DNA from: Nereocystis luetkeana
Taxonomy: Eukaryota > Sar > Phaeophyceae > Laminariales > Laminariaceae
Reading direction: 5' to 3'
NCBI GenBank assembly: GCA_031213475.1
Contig: JARUPZ010000007.1
Location: 9,784,458-9,848,457 of the forward strand
DNA length: 64,000 nt
Part shown: piece after piece, positions 1 through 12,900 of the stretch
How the letters are laid out: each line of letters begins with the position of its first letter
How positions within the stretch are numbered: the stretch's first letter is position 1
Position numbers and translations under genes: made by a program
Notes under the pieces: generated by a model
Told to the model about the DNA's origin: nothing
The model's database searches: none
The model's input: the letters and a program-made list of their open reading frames with translations, nothing else

Positions 1-249
1 CGGCGGACGCGCGTAACGTAAACTTCCAACGGATACAAGAAAATGAAAATGAGACCGTTGGCGGCGTGGCGCATAGTGGGACCAACAACACATGATGATG
101 AGTCATGCTAAGTTTTCTTAGTTTTCTATTCATAGCACCGGGAGCTCTATATGCCTCATTCGAAAACAGAAAATTCCCTCGAGGAAACAAATTGTTAGTG
201 TGATGATGAAGAAGACGGTGATGGTCGATGCGAGGTAAATTCATTTTTA

Positions 250-890
250 TCGAAAGGCTGCTGCGGACTAGCCGAAACATGGACGAGAGAACCGAGCAGA
301 AATAGGGCCTACTAATACTGCATTGATATTGCCCTCGATGAAATACATTCGAGCGCTGTTCTTAGTTTGCTTGCCTTTTTTTGTGAAGTGGCAGTTGGAG
401 TCGGTGCCAGCGTGGAGAGAGATCAGCCGGCACCGGCACAGACGGCGCCGAAACATGGACGAGAGAACCGCGCAGAAATATGGCCTACTAATACTGCATT
501 GATATTGTCCTCGATGAAATGCATTCGAGAGCTGTTCTCAGAGCGCTTGCCTTTTTTTATGTGAAGTGGCAGTTGGAGTCGGTGCGAGCGTGGAGAGAGA
601 TCAGTCGGCACCGGCACAGACGCACCCCAGCAGGCAGGGTTTGGCTCTCAGACTGAACGTCTGCTTTTCTTCCTTGAAAAACCAAGAACAAAGGGCTCGC
701 GCTTCACGCTCGCGCGCCTCATTGTAAAAGACGGATACCATATTACGGGGCAGAGTGGTATGCTCGTACAGCAGTACGATAGCACGGCGGGAGCAGGACG
801 CCCCACCCCCCAACATCCATCAATAGGTTGTGGTTTGCCTGGTCCATGCGGCGGTTATATATACGGGAAAACACGTCTGTTGCTTTTACT
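250..890. repeat. Dispersed repeat A, copy 1, with internal 176-bp tandem duplication
   Basis: GCCGAAACATGGACGAGAGA starts at 271 and again at 447. The right part (GGCTCTCAGACTGAACGTCT, then GGTTGTGGTTTGCCTGGTCC) recurs at 3,112-3,350. Confidence 0.75.
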
Positions 891-1093
891 CGTCGTCACA
901 TGGTCATCATGTCTACGTACCTGGTATGTATATACAAAGTCGGTGGGGATGGTGGAGGGTGGAGGTGGCGATATTTTCTTTCGAACGGCGAACTGACTGC
1001 TTGATTGTGAGCGAAGTAGATAGAATAGGACCTACGTAAGACCGACCAAAAGGAACGAGAAAATGTAAGAGTACGTAATCTCGAGTTGTTAGT

Positions 1094-1210
1094 ATTACGG
1101 GGGGTCATAGTTAATAGGGCCAAATATTGTTAGTAAAAATGAGTAAATACATACCTGGTAGGGTTTTGTGTGTACCGTAGGTCCTATTTACTATGTGGTC
1201 CCCCGTAATA
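1094..1210 (+). mobile_element. TA-flanked MITE, copy 1
   Basis: Inverted ends TATTACGGGGG(A)CC / GGTCCCCCGTAATA. Compared with other copies, it carries a clean 7-bp insertion CCTGGTA after a TA at about 1,152. Confidence 0.85.
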
Positions 1211-2084
1211 ATATTCAATAATAATAGTAGATATCTTGCACCGCAGGGGGGAAGGGATGAACAGACATACATCCATATAGCGCACGTTGCTGTGATGGTT
1301 TTGGTTGTTATTGTTTACGGTGTTGCAAAAGGCGTTGGTGATATTATACGTGGTGGTAGCAGTAGTGGCGGCGGTGGTTGTTGTTGTTGGTGATGATATG
1401 ATGGGTTTTTTTTCAACAATGCGTATTAATACCGGTACCTTCTTTTTAATAAACGAGGCAACAATATCATACTGTTGGCTCATCCTTGGATGCACGTATC
1501 AGCTTTTCGCGCTCGGAGCCTCTATTCTTACGTTCAATCATGATCAAGTAGTAGTGGGCAAAATAGTTTCGATCGGAAATGTTTTTGGCCATTTCTCCGA
1601 TGAAATATTTGAAATCCCATCCTAAAGAAAACGTCCATCCTAAACTTTATCTCGCAATGTTTAGTATAGATGACGGGCTCGAAGATATGAGGTACACATT
1701 CGACAGACTGGCATGTATTTTCAACTGCCAGGTTACTATTTGCGAGTACCGAAACATGCGATGAGGATCGCAAAACACAAAATAAAGGCGAAAAGTAGAA
1801 CGTAATGAATGTTTAAAAAGACCTACGATAGCATGCACTTTTTTTTGCCATTCGAGACGGATACAGCAGTAGGACTCGTAGATAATTTGCTGTGGCACAA
1901 AAAGTAACCCATTCCTTACTGTTGTTGTACTGTAAAAGACCTGCTATATATAGTATGCGATTGGAAGCGCGAAGTACACAAAGTCTTCTTTCAGCTCGTG
2001 CGACGATAGACGATAGACGCTCGATCTCGACAGAGACTGAGCCCACGCCCAACCCCCACTCGGTGGCGGGCAAGATCAACTAAT

Positions 2085-2215
2085 AATATAGATGACGAGC
2101 TCGAAGAAATGAGGTGGATGCATCCTCTAGGGGGCAAGAGCTTGCCGGCGACGTCCTACGGTATCCTCAAACACCTGAAAAAAAAATCATTTTTTTTCCA
2201 TTCGAGACGGATACA
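2085..2215 (-). repeat. Second copy of the 5.1-kb repeat, lacking the tRNA-like part
   Basis: Shares GATGACGAGCTCGAAGAAAT-like start, CTCTAGGGGGCAAGAGCTTG, and CCATTCGAGACGGATACAGC with 5,115-5,245. A third fragment is at 1,840-1,870. Confidence 0.6.
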
Positions 2216-2479
2216 GCAGTTACTGCTGTGAGTAGTAGTGCTCGTATCTATTGTTTTTCGTCTATTTTGAGCACACCAGCGGGCAACGCGCTGCACCATT
2301 GAGCGTAGGACCCAAGCGTCTGAGCCAACCCTGACTGCCTTTCTTTGATCTGGCGAACAGCAGTGCTCGACGTACATACTCTGTATTCATCGCCACCCTT
2401 GCACAACAACACCGCACTACATACAGCAGTAGCAGGCACCTGGTCTGGTGTTTAGACGTCTCCCCAACTCTGACTGCCT

Positions 2480-2930
2480 TACACGGTATGGGATACCTGG
2501 TATGGTATATGTTGGTGGTATATTGTATATTATGGGAATATGGGATATATGTTGGTAGTATGGTATATATATGGGAATATGGGAGAACCACCGTACCTGG
2601 TATGTGGTGTGGTATGTGTTGACGGTATGGTACGGGAAAAACACAGTATATGGTTTGGTACGTTTGCGGTATGGTACCCTGGTACGATGTCGTGGATATT
2701 TTTTACGGCTAAATTTACCTGGGGGTATGGTATGTTTTAGTATATAAGGTCCGTAAGGGTCAAACACGTCGTACGAATATCATCGGTAAAGCGCTTATAT
2801 ATCGGCCATTTGGAAAGTGTTCGAAAATATAAACCTTGCGGACAGACAGACAGACAGACAGATTTGCAGTTACCAAAACAGAGACTCAGTTCTACAAACT
2901 GAGATTACCACTCCGTCCCTAATCATTAGG
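2480..2930. repeat. Dispersed repeat B, copy 1
   Basis: A TATGG/GGTAT-rich head, then TATATCGGCCATTTGGAAAG, a (GACA)n tract of five units and CAAAACAGAGACTCAGTTCT. It carries TACCTGGTA at about 2,593 where copy 2 has TA. Confidence 0.75.
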
Positions 2931-2964
2931 ACGGTTTGTCCATCAATATACGATCAAAACGGTC

Positions 2965-3350
2965 TTTATCACTGTTATTGCCCTCGATGAAATGCATTCG
3001 AGCGCTGTTCTCACAGTTTGCTTGTACGTACTGGTATTTTTTTTGTGAAGTCGCAGTTGGAATTGGTGCGAGTGTGGAGAGAGACCAGTCGGCACCGATA
3101 CAGACGGCACCTTGGCTCTCAGACTGAACGTCTGCTTTTCTTCCTTGGAACCAAGAACAAAAAGCTCATGCTTCGCGCTCGCGCGCCTCATAGTAAAATA
3201 CGGTTACAATATTACGGGACAGAGTGGTATGCCAGTACAGCAGTACGATAGCACGGCGAGAGCAGGACGCCCCACCCCCCAACAGCCATCAAGAGGTTGT
3301 GGTTTGCCTGGTCCATACGGCGGTGATGTATACGGGAAAGCACGTCTTCT
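2965..3350. repeat. Dispersed repeat A, copy 2
   Basis: Matches 320-890 without the duplication. Where copy 1 reads GCTTGCCTTTTTTT this copy reads GCTTGTACGTACTGGTATTT, a further insertion rich in TA-bounded palindromes. Confidence 0.75.
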
Positions 3351-3897
3351 GCCGAGATCTGTTTGTCGCAGAATATCCCCTCTCGCCTCTAAGAAAAGCC
3401 CACACGGCTCAGCAGTTTAAACGTGACAAGCGCACTAAGACACTGAAAAATCTTTGAAATACTCCCTGTAAATAAATGTTGCAGCAGATGTTGACGTACC
3501 AGCACATACATGATGAGTACGTACGTACGTGTTTGATGGTGAGTCCCACTATATATAGTATGATATTCGTACATGTATGTTCTTGGCTTCTCTTCTGCTC
3601 TTGATATATATATGAAAAACGCAGTATGCACACACCTACCTGTAAGATTGCAGGGAGGGGTGGTCCAACAGCGCAGGGGGTGATACTCGTGATTTCTGTA
3701 GGCAGGCTAGCGAGCGGCGCATTGTGATCCTGCAGCTCTTTGTTTCTTAAATCGGGGGGACGGAATATACGAGGGTAACAAACAAAGTGATCGACACTGG
3801 GACGAACATACTACATGTCTGTACTACACAGAGGGTTGGAAAGTAAAAGCGAAGTACTTTTCGTCTTGAAGTTGATGCGAAATAGACTTTTACAGCA

Positions 3898-4022
3898 TAT
3901 TACTACAGGGGCCCATAGTAAATAGGACCAAGTATTGTTATTAATAGTAAAAATATAGGGAAATATATAGGCTTTTGTATCCACTGTATAGGTCCTGGTA
4001 TTGAATATGGTCCCCCGTAATA
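3898..4022 (+). mobile_element. TA-flanked MITE, copy 2
   Basis: Same inverted ends, left end diverged. It has a clean 6-bp insertion TTAATA after a TA (giving TATTAATA) at about 3,939. Confidence 0.8.
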
Positions 4023-5039
4023 GAAAAGTGGGAAAGACGAAGAAAGTGAAAGATCTATCTACCGTGATTGTCATTCCCATTGATTGGTGAAACAGCAGCA
4101 GCAGCAGTGGTCTGATGGGGGGTGCGTTTGTACGCACGACGGTTACAAAGTAATCAACCCGATACTCGTGGTCGTACTATAATAAATAATAGTAGAATAC
4201 TGCCGCGCTTTTGTTCTGGAGAGTTCTTCACTTTCTGTTATTATAGTCGTTTATTAGAACAACACTACACATTGTCGGATGGCAAGCATAATAATAATAA
4301 TAAATAATACCTCGTACCAGGTAACCGACAGCCTCTCGTATTATTAATAGTAACAAGTACCCTGGTACTCGTAAGCGAATTACTTTTTTTCGTCTTAAAG
4401 TTGATGCGAATTAGACTTTACAGTTTGTTGTCCAGTGAAAACCTTGTGGTGGGTTGTTCACACGTTCATACATCATTCGACAGATTGACATGTTTTTTCA
4501 ACTGCCGGGTTATTTACGAATACCGAAATACGACGAGGGTCGCAAGACATTAATATAGGCGAAGTAAAAAGTAATTCACTGCTGTGCTGTCCCCGTACCG
4601 CCGCTGTTTTTGTACCGCCGCTGTTTTCAGCTGCAGGCGGCGCAAATTTGTTTTTTCTCGTCGCAAAGTGTCAATACGCTGCTGGTGCAGATCAGCTCAT
4701 GCGACGATAGACGCTTGCTCTCGACATAGACTCAGCCCACGGCCAACCCGTTTCGTGGCGGGCAAGGACAATTATTAGTCTAGACGATTTTTATTTTTAT
4801 TTTAGTCATCACTTCTACTTTCCAGCCTTGCGTACTCGTGGGAGGTTTTACCCTCAACGAGCTTCTGGACAAGCCGTGGTTACAGGTGTCCACGCTTCTC
4901 TCCCCCGGTACGTGCCTTTATTTGTTTGTCGCGCATAGGGTTCAGCATTCCCACTGCTCGTCGATTTTCATCGAATGTAGCTAACTCACGCTCTCGCGCT
5001 TTCCGCTAATCAATTTCTTTTTTGCATGAAAAAGCCAGG

Positions 5040-5245
5040 AGCATGCACTCGGTGAGACTTGAACCCACGAAATTGATATTGATAGGCACGCGGACCACCC
5101 ACCAAGCCACCGGCGGGGACGATGGACTCGAAGAAATCAGGTCGATCGATGCTCTAGGGGGCAAGAGCTTGTCGGCGGCGTCCTGCGGTATCCTCCCAAA
5201 CCTGAAAAAAACTATTCTTCGCAATTCGAGACGGATACGTAGAGA
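5040..5245 (-). repeat. tRNA-like repeat (possible tRNA-derived SINE)
   Basis: The minus strand holds TGGCTTGGTGGG (like pol III A box) and, about 32 bp on, GGGTTCAAGTCTC (like B box), the spacing of a tRNA. No cloverleaf with CCA or anticodon stem is evident. The sequence to its right (GAGCTTGTCGG..., GAGACGGATAC) recurs at 2,085-2,215. Confidence 0.45.
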
Positions 5246-5704
5246 TTTTTTTCCATCCATCTCCCCGCATTGCCTCTACTTCCAGCACAATTTCATTTAA
5301 ATCAGCTCTCGTACTGCATTGCTACTATTGATACTACAGCTGCTACTACAACTACTACTGCTACTATTACAACAACTACCACTATTAATACGACAGCGGC
5401 CAATAGTTTTTTATCATACACCTGACCAGAGCCCGCCTCACGTCACCAGCCATTGTGTGTTGTAGTTGTTGCTCGTATTTACTGGGCGCGCACAGACGCG
5501 AGCAAACGCCGAGACAAACTCTCCTGTTGTTGTGGTCTGGTACCGCGAAGAGACGCGCTGGGTGCGCTGCACTGCGCGTAGGACCCAAGCGTCTGTGCCA
5601 TCTCTGATTGCATTTCTTTGGTCTGGCGGCGGAGAGACGTGCCGAGTCAACTCGTCCTGGTGCTTTGTACTTCACAATATGACTGACTGCTGCTGCTACT
5701 GGTG

Positions 5705-5985
5705 TTGATGCTGTGCCGCTCCTGCTGTGGTCTACGAGTACGTATCCACCGAGAGTTGCGCGCCGCGTGCGCTTCTCTTGGTAGCCAAACCCGCGCCAGC
5801 CGACTGTTGTAGTGGCCACAGAGAGATGCGCCTCCCGCTGACCGCTGCTGTGCCGCTGCTGCTGTAGTCTACGGGTACGTATCCACCGAGACGTGCGCGC
5901 CGCGTGCGCTTCTCTTGGTACCCAAACCCACGCCAGCCGACTGTTGTAGTGGCCACGGAGAGATGGTCCCCCCGCTGACCGCGCG
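5705..5985. repeat. Tandem duplication, 137-bp period
   Basis: CTGTGCCGCT starts at 5,711 and 5,848; the two units differ at about ten positions. Confidence 0.7.
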
Positions 5986-6119
5986 TCGGGCGGGAAGCAA
6001 CGACGCTAGATAGTATACAGTTTTTGTCACCATCCAACTCATAGATCGTTCTGCTACTGCTCGTTGTCAAGGAGAATATCTTGGGTTCAGAGAGCTTGCT
6101 CTTCTCGTGTACCTATTTG

Positions 6120-6481
6120 GTGTGATATCATAATATGTTGGTACATGGTATGAGGGCACTACGCGGCTTGATATATACTATATGGAACAAACACGGTATG
6201 GGATACGGGATATGTTGGTGATATGGTATATGGGAATATGGGAAAACCACCGTATGTGGTATGGACTGTGTTGACGGTATGGGACGGGAAAAACACAGTA
6301 TATGGTATGGTACGTTTGCGGTATGGTACCATGATACGATGTCGTGGATCTATTACAAGGCTAAAATTTGCCTGGTACTTCAGTATATAAGGTCTGTAAG
6401 GGTCGAATATGCTGTACGAATATCATCTGTAACGAGCTTATATATCGGCCATTGGAAAGTGTTCGAAAATTTAGGCCTTGC

Positions 6482-6520
<39 letters not shown>

Positions 6521-6570
6521 TTTGCATTTACCAAAACAGAGACTCAGTTCTACAAACTGAGAATTAGGGA
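6120..6570. repeat. Dispersed repeat B, copy 2
   Basis: As copy 1 but with eleven GACA units (6,481-6,521) and without the TACCTGGTA insertion at 6,254. Confidence 0.75.
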
Positions 6571-6749
6571 CAAAGAGGCATATATAACCTATGCTAGTGG
6601 GGTTAATCGGCATCAGCTGGCCATGATAGCGTACTTTATACTTTCACCAAATGCCCGACACGTTCTGTGATCGGGGGTACCAAATGTCTGCGAAGTTTAC
6701 TGACGATTATATTTAGCCTATCTACGCACCGTAGCAACGACCAGCATTC

Positions 6750-7045
6750 GCCTAACGTTATTGGCCTCCATGGTCTGAAAAAGAAAAAAGTACAAGTCTA
6801 ACCATCTGCAGTGTATATATACATTGTATGCAGCGTTGAACGAAATAAATCGACTAATGTTATTGGCCTCAATGGTCTGAGAAGGAAAAAAATACCATTG
6901 GCCTCAATGGTCTGAACAAGAAAAAAGTGCATCTGCATTGTATATATGCATTGTATGCAGCGTTGAATGAAATACAAAGGTGAGTTCGATCGGCGCGCGT
7001 CATCGTGCAGTATTAGCCTCAGTGGCGTAAGAGGCGAAAAAATGG
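6750..7045. repeat. Degenerate tandem repeat, three to four units
   Basis: Units share TTATTGGCCTCAATGGTCTG, then AAAAAG, and TATATACATTGTATGCAGCG. Confidence 0.6.
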
Positions 7046-9818
7046 TCGACCTTTCTGCCGTTTTGAACGAACGATCAGCAACATCATATCATCTCTCATT
7101 ATTTTGCTGACCCATCGCGACCCCCCGTTCGCCAACATAGCTACTCAGTTAATCTCAGGAGATATCCCCTCCTTAGTCACTGCGACAACAGCACTATTAA
7201 CAGTACTCTAACACTGACACCACAATGCCATGTACACTATCAGCACATCAACACATACGTAATACAGAACGTCGATACTACGATATGGAACACAGAACTT
7301 CGTTACAAACCACCTTGTAGTACTTCGTTACAAACTACCAGGTACTCGGTACAGCGCAGTACTTCGTTACTACCGTGGAATAGACACACACCTGGACTAC
7401 GTAGACACTACGGCATCAGGAGTATTACATACGTCACGGGTACCATCTAGGCGGTACTAACGGTTAATATCTGAGAACATATAGCGAAGCCCTCCCCCCC
7501 CCGCTGTGTGCCACAACCCCACAAAATGTGGCAGCAGTGAGCACCGGCTCCGACCTCGCCTTAGCACTACTCCCGAAAAACACTTACTCTACACACCTAT
7601 GCACATTCGTACATACAGCACAGACACATAAAATGCATTGCAATCAGCTTCGTAACGTAACGTTGTGTTTCGGTCCTTATGGATGAACTCACGGCTACTG
7701 CAATGCAGCCGACACGGCGTGTTTGCCATGAACAAAAAAAAACAAAAAATACTAACTGGTACTCTACAACCAACAAGGGCAGATCAAGAGCAGATGTACT
7801 ACTGCAGGCAAACAAGAGTATAGAGGTGCCACAACAGCGGCAGGCAGTATGCTCTATGCATCAATACGTACAGTATCCGATCATCCTGTCACGAGTACAG
7901 AGAGGTAAGTAGATTAGACTTGAGAATACAGGAATCAATGTATACTTACAACCACACCGAACAGCGGCACAAAACAGCAGCAGCAGAGCACTACAGTAGA
8001 CATGGTACAGAAAAAATGCTATGCACATTCCTGTCTACGGTACAGCAATACTGATGGGAACAACGAAGCTTATCGGCAAACACATCACAACATTCCAACG
8101 CACCCCCCCCACCACCCACCCCCCCAAAAAATCCGAGCCTATATCAGTCAAGGGACACTTACGATACTTTCACAACTGAAAGGGAAATACCAGGTACCTA
8201 CTATTATTAATAATACCATCACGATACGACAACCAAACCCACTAGACTAATAGTCGATCGTATCATACAGTATGAGTAGAATGAAAAAAATAAAACCGGC
8301 AGCGAAGCGAATGAAAAGCTAAAGCAAAAATAAAGCATCGCTAGTAATGACAGAATGGAAGTGGATGTGCTTTTCGCCCGCTAGCCGACTAAACTAAAAA
8401 CTAAAAAACCCCATCCCCTCTCTTCTTTTCCAAACAAAATCGTCCGCATGCATGCATCATTATTATGCGGCATGCTTAAACCGCGGACCGAAAAGAGCTC
8501 CCCCCCCCTCCCCTTCCCTCCCACGTATAAAGGGCTAACGTTTATGTTTCCCCTTTCTTGTTGCGCTATACACTCGCACTCTGTTCGGAGATATAAGCAC
8601 AATTTGAGCACCAATAAGAACACCCAAACAGTCCTTACATTTCCGGACAAACTAGTACCAAAGGTACCATTCTACTAGCTCGTTACCACAACAAAAAGCG
8701 ATCTGCATCGTTTTTCTTCGGCGTACCCGTTCAGTGGTTACGGTAGTGCTCTTAGGGAGGCCTGTAAAAGCCGAGGATGTGTGCCTATCAAGCAACCTCT
8801 TCTGAAACAAAAAAACGAGCCAGTAAATAAGAGTAACCGCTAATAACACATTATTACTACCAGAGTACCAGTACAACAGTATACCAGGTTCGGGGGTACA
8901 TATTTCCTCCCGAAACAAAACACAACAACCAAGACGAAATTTTGGGGAGGAAATAAAAAGCAAAACCTGTGTTTGGCTGCATCCCGATCGCCGCCCCCCT
9001 CCCCCCCCCCCCTACACCCCCTTACACTCTCCTCGTGAGAGGCGCCCACCGGTTTCAACCGGCAAGCAGGTACTAGTGGTACAGTAGCAGCAGCTGCTCT
9101 ACGATGGCAACAGCAACGACCAACCAACCATGGCAACAACACTACCACTCTGGTCGGAAATATAAGGCATATTTAGACATTAATACGAAGACAAAGCGGT
9201 CCTTATATTCACCGTCAAAGTGGGACGAGAAGAACGCGCATAACGCCACAATGGAGAGCTACACATAAAAAACAAAAAACGATCGTCCTGTGCGGACGGA
9301 CGGACGGTCGAACTGCCGTGGACGGATGTGGTATAACGTTAAAATCCTGTCGTTCGGTGTAGTATATATATGCTGTTCGTGGACGGCATTTGATTCGACA
9401 GCACATGCTGCAAAAAACGCCGTCAGACCGTGAAATGACCTTCCCAACACCCACACAACCACCCGTCTAACCATCCATCCATCCCCCTATCTACGCACCC
9501 ACCCATCCCGATCCCGCGACACTCGATCTAGGCACGCCTCCTCCCGGGCAAACTCTTGTCAGCAGGCGACAGAAAACAGAAGGACGACAACAATAAGGAA
9601 AAGAGAGATTCAACCAAACAGCTACCAGTAGGGTAGACTTTAGACTATAATACTGTATTTGCTGCGGTGTGTGCTATATATTGATACGTCTATCATAGGT
9701 TGTAGGATGTTTCTTCTCTCTCACTCCCTAGGGATGGATCGTGGTGCTGCTACCGGTGGTAGTGGTGGTGGTGGTAGTGGTGGTGGTGGTGGTGGTGGTG
9801 GTGGTGTCGGTGGTTGGA

Positions 9819-9923
9819 TCAATCGTCAATGGCGAGTAGGTCCAGTAGCATGCCTGCCACGGCCTTCATGGTGGGACGCATGCCGCGTTCCGTGGAGAGG
9901 CAGCGCCACAGCCACTCGCACAC
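9819..9923 (-). CDS. Kinase gene last exon: subdomain XI and stop
   Basis: Acceptor TTTGGGCAG/, then VCEWLWRCLSTERGMRPTM and KAVAGMLLDLLAIDD, stop TGA at 9819-9821. RGMRPTM is the subdomain XI arginine motif (C-W-x-x-x-x-x-R-P-T-M of TKL and receptor-like kinases). The reading frame ends about 15 residues after the last helix, as is usual for kinases without a C-terminal extension. A (GGT)n tract lies directly beyond the stop. Confidence 0.85.
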   Translation of the reverse strand: MCEWLWRCLSTERGMRPTMKAVAGMLLDLLAIDD

Positions 9924-12900
9924 CTGCCCAAAGGAAAGTTTCACGTAAAATATGTATCGGCACAACACGCAAGGCACAACAAGGTTACTTACAAAAGGGC
10001 TAGTATGCGCGGAGGCATTTTTCCGACACCGAACGAATCATTTCTGAGGGGAAGAAAGCTACGGTGCCATTCTGGTGGGAAATACAGGGTGCACTTACAT
10101 GGCCACAAAAAGGTCCGAATGCACTATTTTTTAACGATCAGACTGGAACTCGTGTGCATGTACTCTGCATTTCCCGGCACAAATCAATCGCCATCGCATT
10201 AGAACGGCCACAAGAAGAGCACAGCAGAACAGCTCACTATCAATGCCAATCACAATAATAGGGGCGAAACGAGAAATGTGACTCACGCGTGACTTGTTGG
10301 GCACCGAGTCGTCCAGCCTCTCCGGCAGCAGCATGATCTCGTCGAACGAGCCGTCATACATGCTCCTCTCCTTCACTGCGCACTGTTAAATTGTAGGAGT
10401 TGCAAGGCGGGTAGTATGGGTTCTGTGTGTTTTGTATGCGTTGTATGCGCGCAATGCGGGACTGTGTGTTTGTATGCATTGTATGCGCGTTGTATGAGAA
10501 TGTGTGCTAGTATGCGTTGCATGCGCACAGTATGAGCACTGTGTGAGTTTTTATTAGTAATATGCTCGTAGTATGAGCACTGTGCGTGTCTGTGGGCATG
10601 CACGTAGTATGAGCATCTCATTAGAATCATAATCGACACAGAAAGGCAAGGAGCACAACGAAAAATGACGAGATAACGCAATAAATAGAAGATAAACAAC
10701 GTGAAGGGGGGAGGGGGGGTGTACCCGATAGGAGTGATGGTACTCGATATCATGCATGGCCGTAGTCGTATGGCCATAGACCCTCGCATCCTCATTTTGC
10801 CGAGGCGGAGCGCGTCGGGTGTTCACCGACCAGGCAGACATTGCTTGTACCAAGCGCGAAGCGCCGTGAGGGGGCGAGTCGCATGAAGGGTCAGCTGCAT
10901 CCTACTAAGAACCGCTTGTGAGACGGACTTGCATAATGATGACAGCTTCAATTAGTTAAGTTAGTTTCCGGTGTCGCCACTTCCAGAGACAGCAATGGGA
11001 GTACTATGTAACTAACTGCCTCTTGGGTGCCTTACCATAAACACTACGTGATACGACCATGCCCCGAATGCGGACTAAAAGTTATTTACCTCGCACTTAT
11101 GATCACACTCGACCATCAGCTGTGACCGACCCACAAAAAACAAAAAGTACCCTGGTTGTCTAGCTCACGTAGTGAGCGGCATGTTTTACAGTGTCGTTGC
11201 CAACCGACGCCAACCCAACCTGCAGTATACCTGGTATATAATAGGGGAGGGGGGGGGGGGGCGTTCGTAGAAAGTGAGGGGGTGGAAGGGGAGAGAGGAG
11301 ACCTGACTGACGGTTTCATCGAGAAATGTATTATGCGGCATGTAGACTACTGTAAGTGCTGTACTCTGCACGACGAGAGCGCAAGAAACATCCTTTGGTT
11401 AATATAGCGGGATGAACTTTAGTCCGGTAATGGAAGGACCATTGGGATATGCATATTGTGACCCATACGGTCCTTACCTCTCAGCACATCATGATACCAG
11501 GTGGTAGAACTCACGTGCAACGAGTTCACGCGAACTAGACGCAGACCCGGCTAACTAGTATCATACGTACGTAAGGAAATGGAATATCCGATAACTTTTG
11601 GTTCCATATAAGCACAAAAAGAACGCGGGGATGATGCCAGGGGATGGAGGGCTATATGTAAATTCGGTCGATATTTCGATATATCGATACGTGTCTTCCT
11701 TCTTGTGGTTCCCCTCGGTTTTTCTCTTCCTTCGGGGAATGTTTATGAGTGGTCAACGTTCAAGATATTGTAGTCCAGAAGGCTACTGTAGTCCAATAGG
11801 CTAATGGAGTCCAATATTATACTGTGGTCCAATAGGATACCGTGGTCTGTTAATAGCCCAATAGTGTTTCTTCTTCTCTCGGGGAATGCAGGAGTGGTCA
11901 ACGTTGAAGCTTTTGTAGTCCAAAAGGCTACTGTGGTCCAATAGGCTACTGTAGTACTTCAACAGGCTACTGTGGTCTAATCCAAGAGGTTTTCTTCTTC
12001 TTTCGGGGAATGTTTATGAGTGGTCACCGTTTCAGCTCATCATTATGCTGCACATTTTAGGATGGCAAACGCAACAAATAAAAAGTCTTCCTAATAGTAC
12101 ATTAATACAACACGTGATGCAAATAAATAAAGTAACAAAACTTCCTGCTAGGTACACCATATGCAAAACAGCCAGTATATATGCTTGAAATAAATACTAG
12201 ACATACCTGAAAGTGGAAGATCTCTGACGCGTCCCCCCCATCATTGTATATTTCTTGTAGTTCCATCGGTTCTTGGTCTATCATGAGGAGCTGCTCACAT
12301 GAATATTGATATTACATAAAATAGCGGTCGCGCCAGAGAGCACGGGAAAGGGAAGGGAAGGGAAGGGAAGGGAAGGGAAGGGAAGGGAAGGGAAGGGAAG
12401 GGAAGGGAAGGAAACGTGAAACAGACGAATGTCAACATATTCTTGTTTTCATGCCAGACGACAATCAATGCGCAGTGTAAGCTTTGACGTCGATCACTCG
12501 CACAAAAAAGCGGGCATATCGACCACGAAGGGAAACCTTAAACCTTATTCGCGCATCGGACAGAGCATGTCCTAAACCAGCATGTACAGACAGACCATCT
12601 ACAGAAACATCTACAGATACATCGTCTACAGGTATGTCATCTACATAAAGTTCCTCTACAGATAGATCCTAAGCCGCCGTACCGTGTGAGTTGTTGCACA
12701 GGATATGTATATAGCGCAGATCCAATCCAGGAAACACGTTCTCGATCATACCGGAATACGGCTCCCATTCGGTAACATGAGCTAGATCATATAGATCATA
12801 CAGATCATACAGATCATTCATCTATTTGCCCTGAAATATCTCGATCACGAAGTAGGAATCGCCGATCTGTCCGACGTGTGAGCTTAGTGGACACGAAAAT

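Larger units (their letters stand above)
1..9800. other. Gene-free region of degraded repeats
   Basis: I see no exon with paired splice sites and coherent protein sequence. The region holds two copies of each of two long dispersed repeats, two MITE copies, a tRNA-like repeat, tandem duplications and simple repeats listed separately. From 7,050 to 9,800 no clear repeat is visible; the sequence is unassigned. Confidence 0.6.

Noticed and set aside
5040..5115. Functional tRNA gene
   Set aside because: Box-like sequences only; no acceptor stem or anticodon arm can be drawn.
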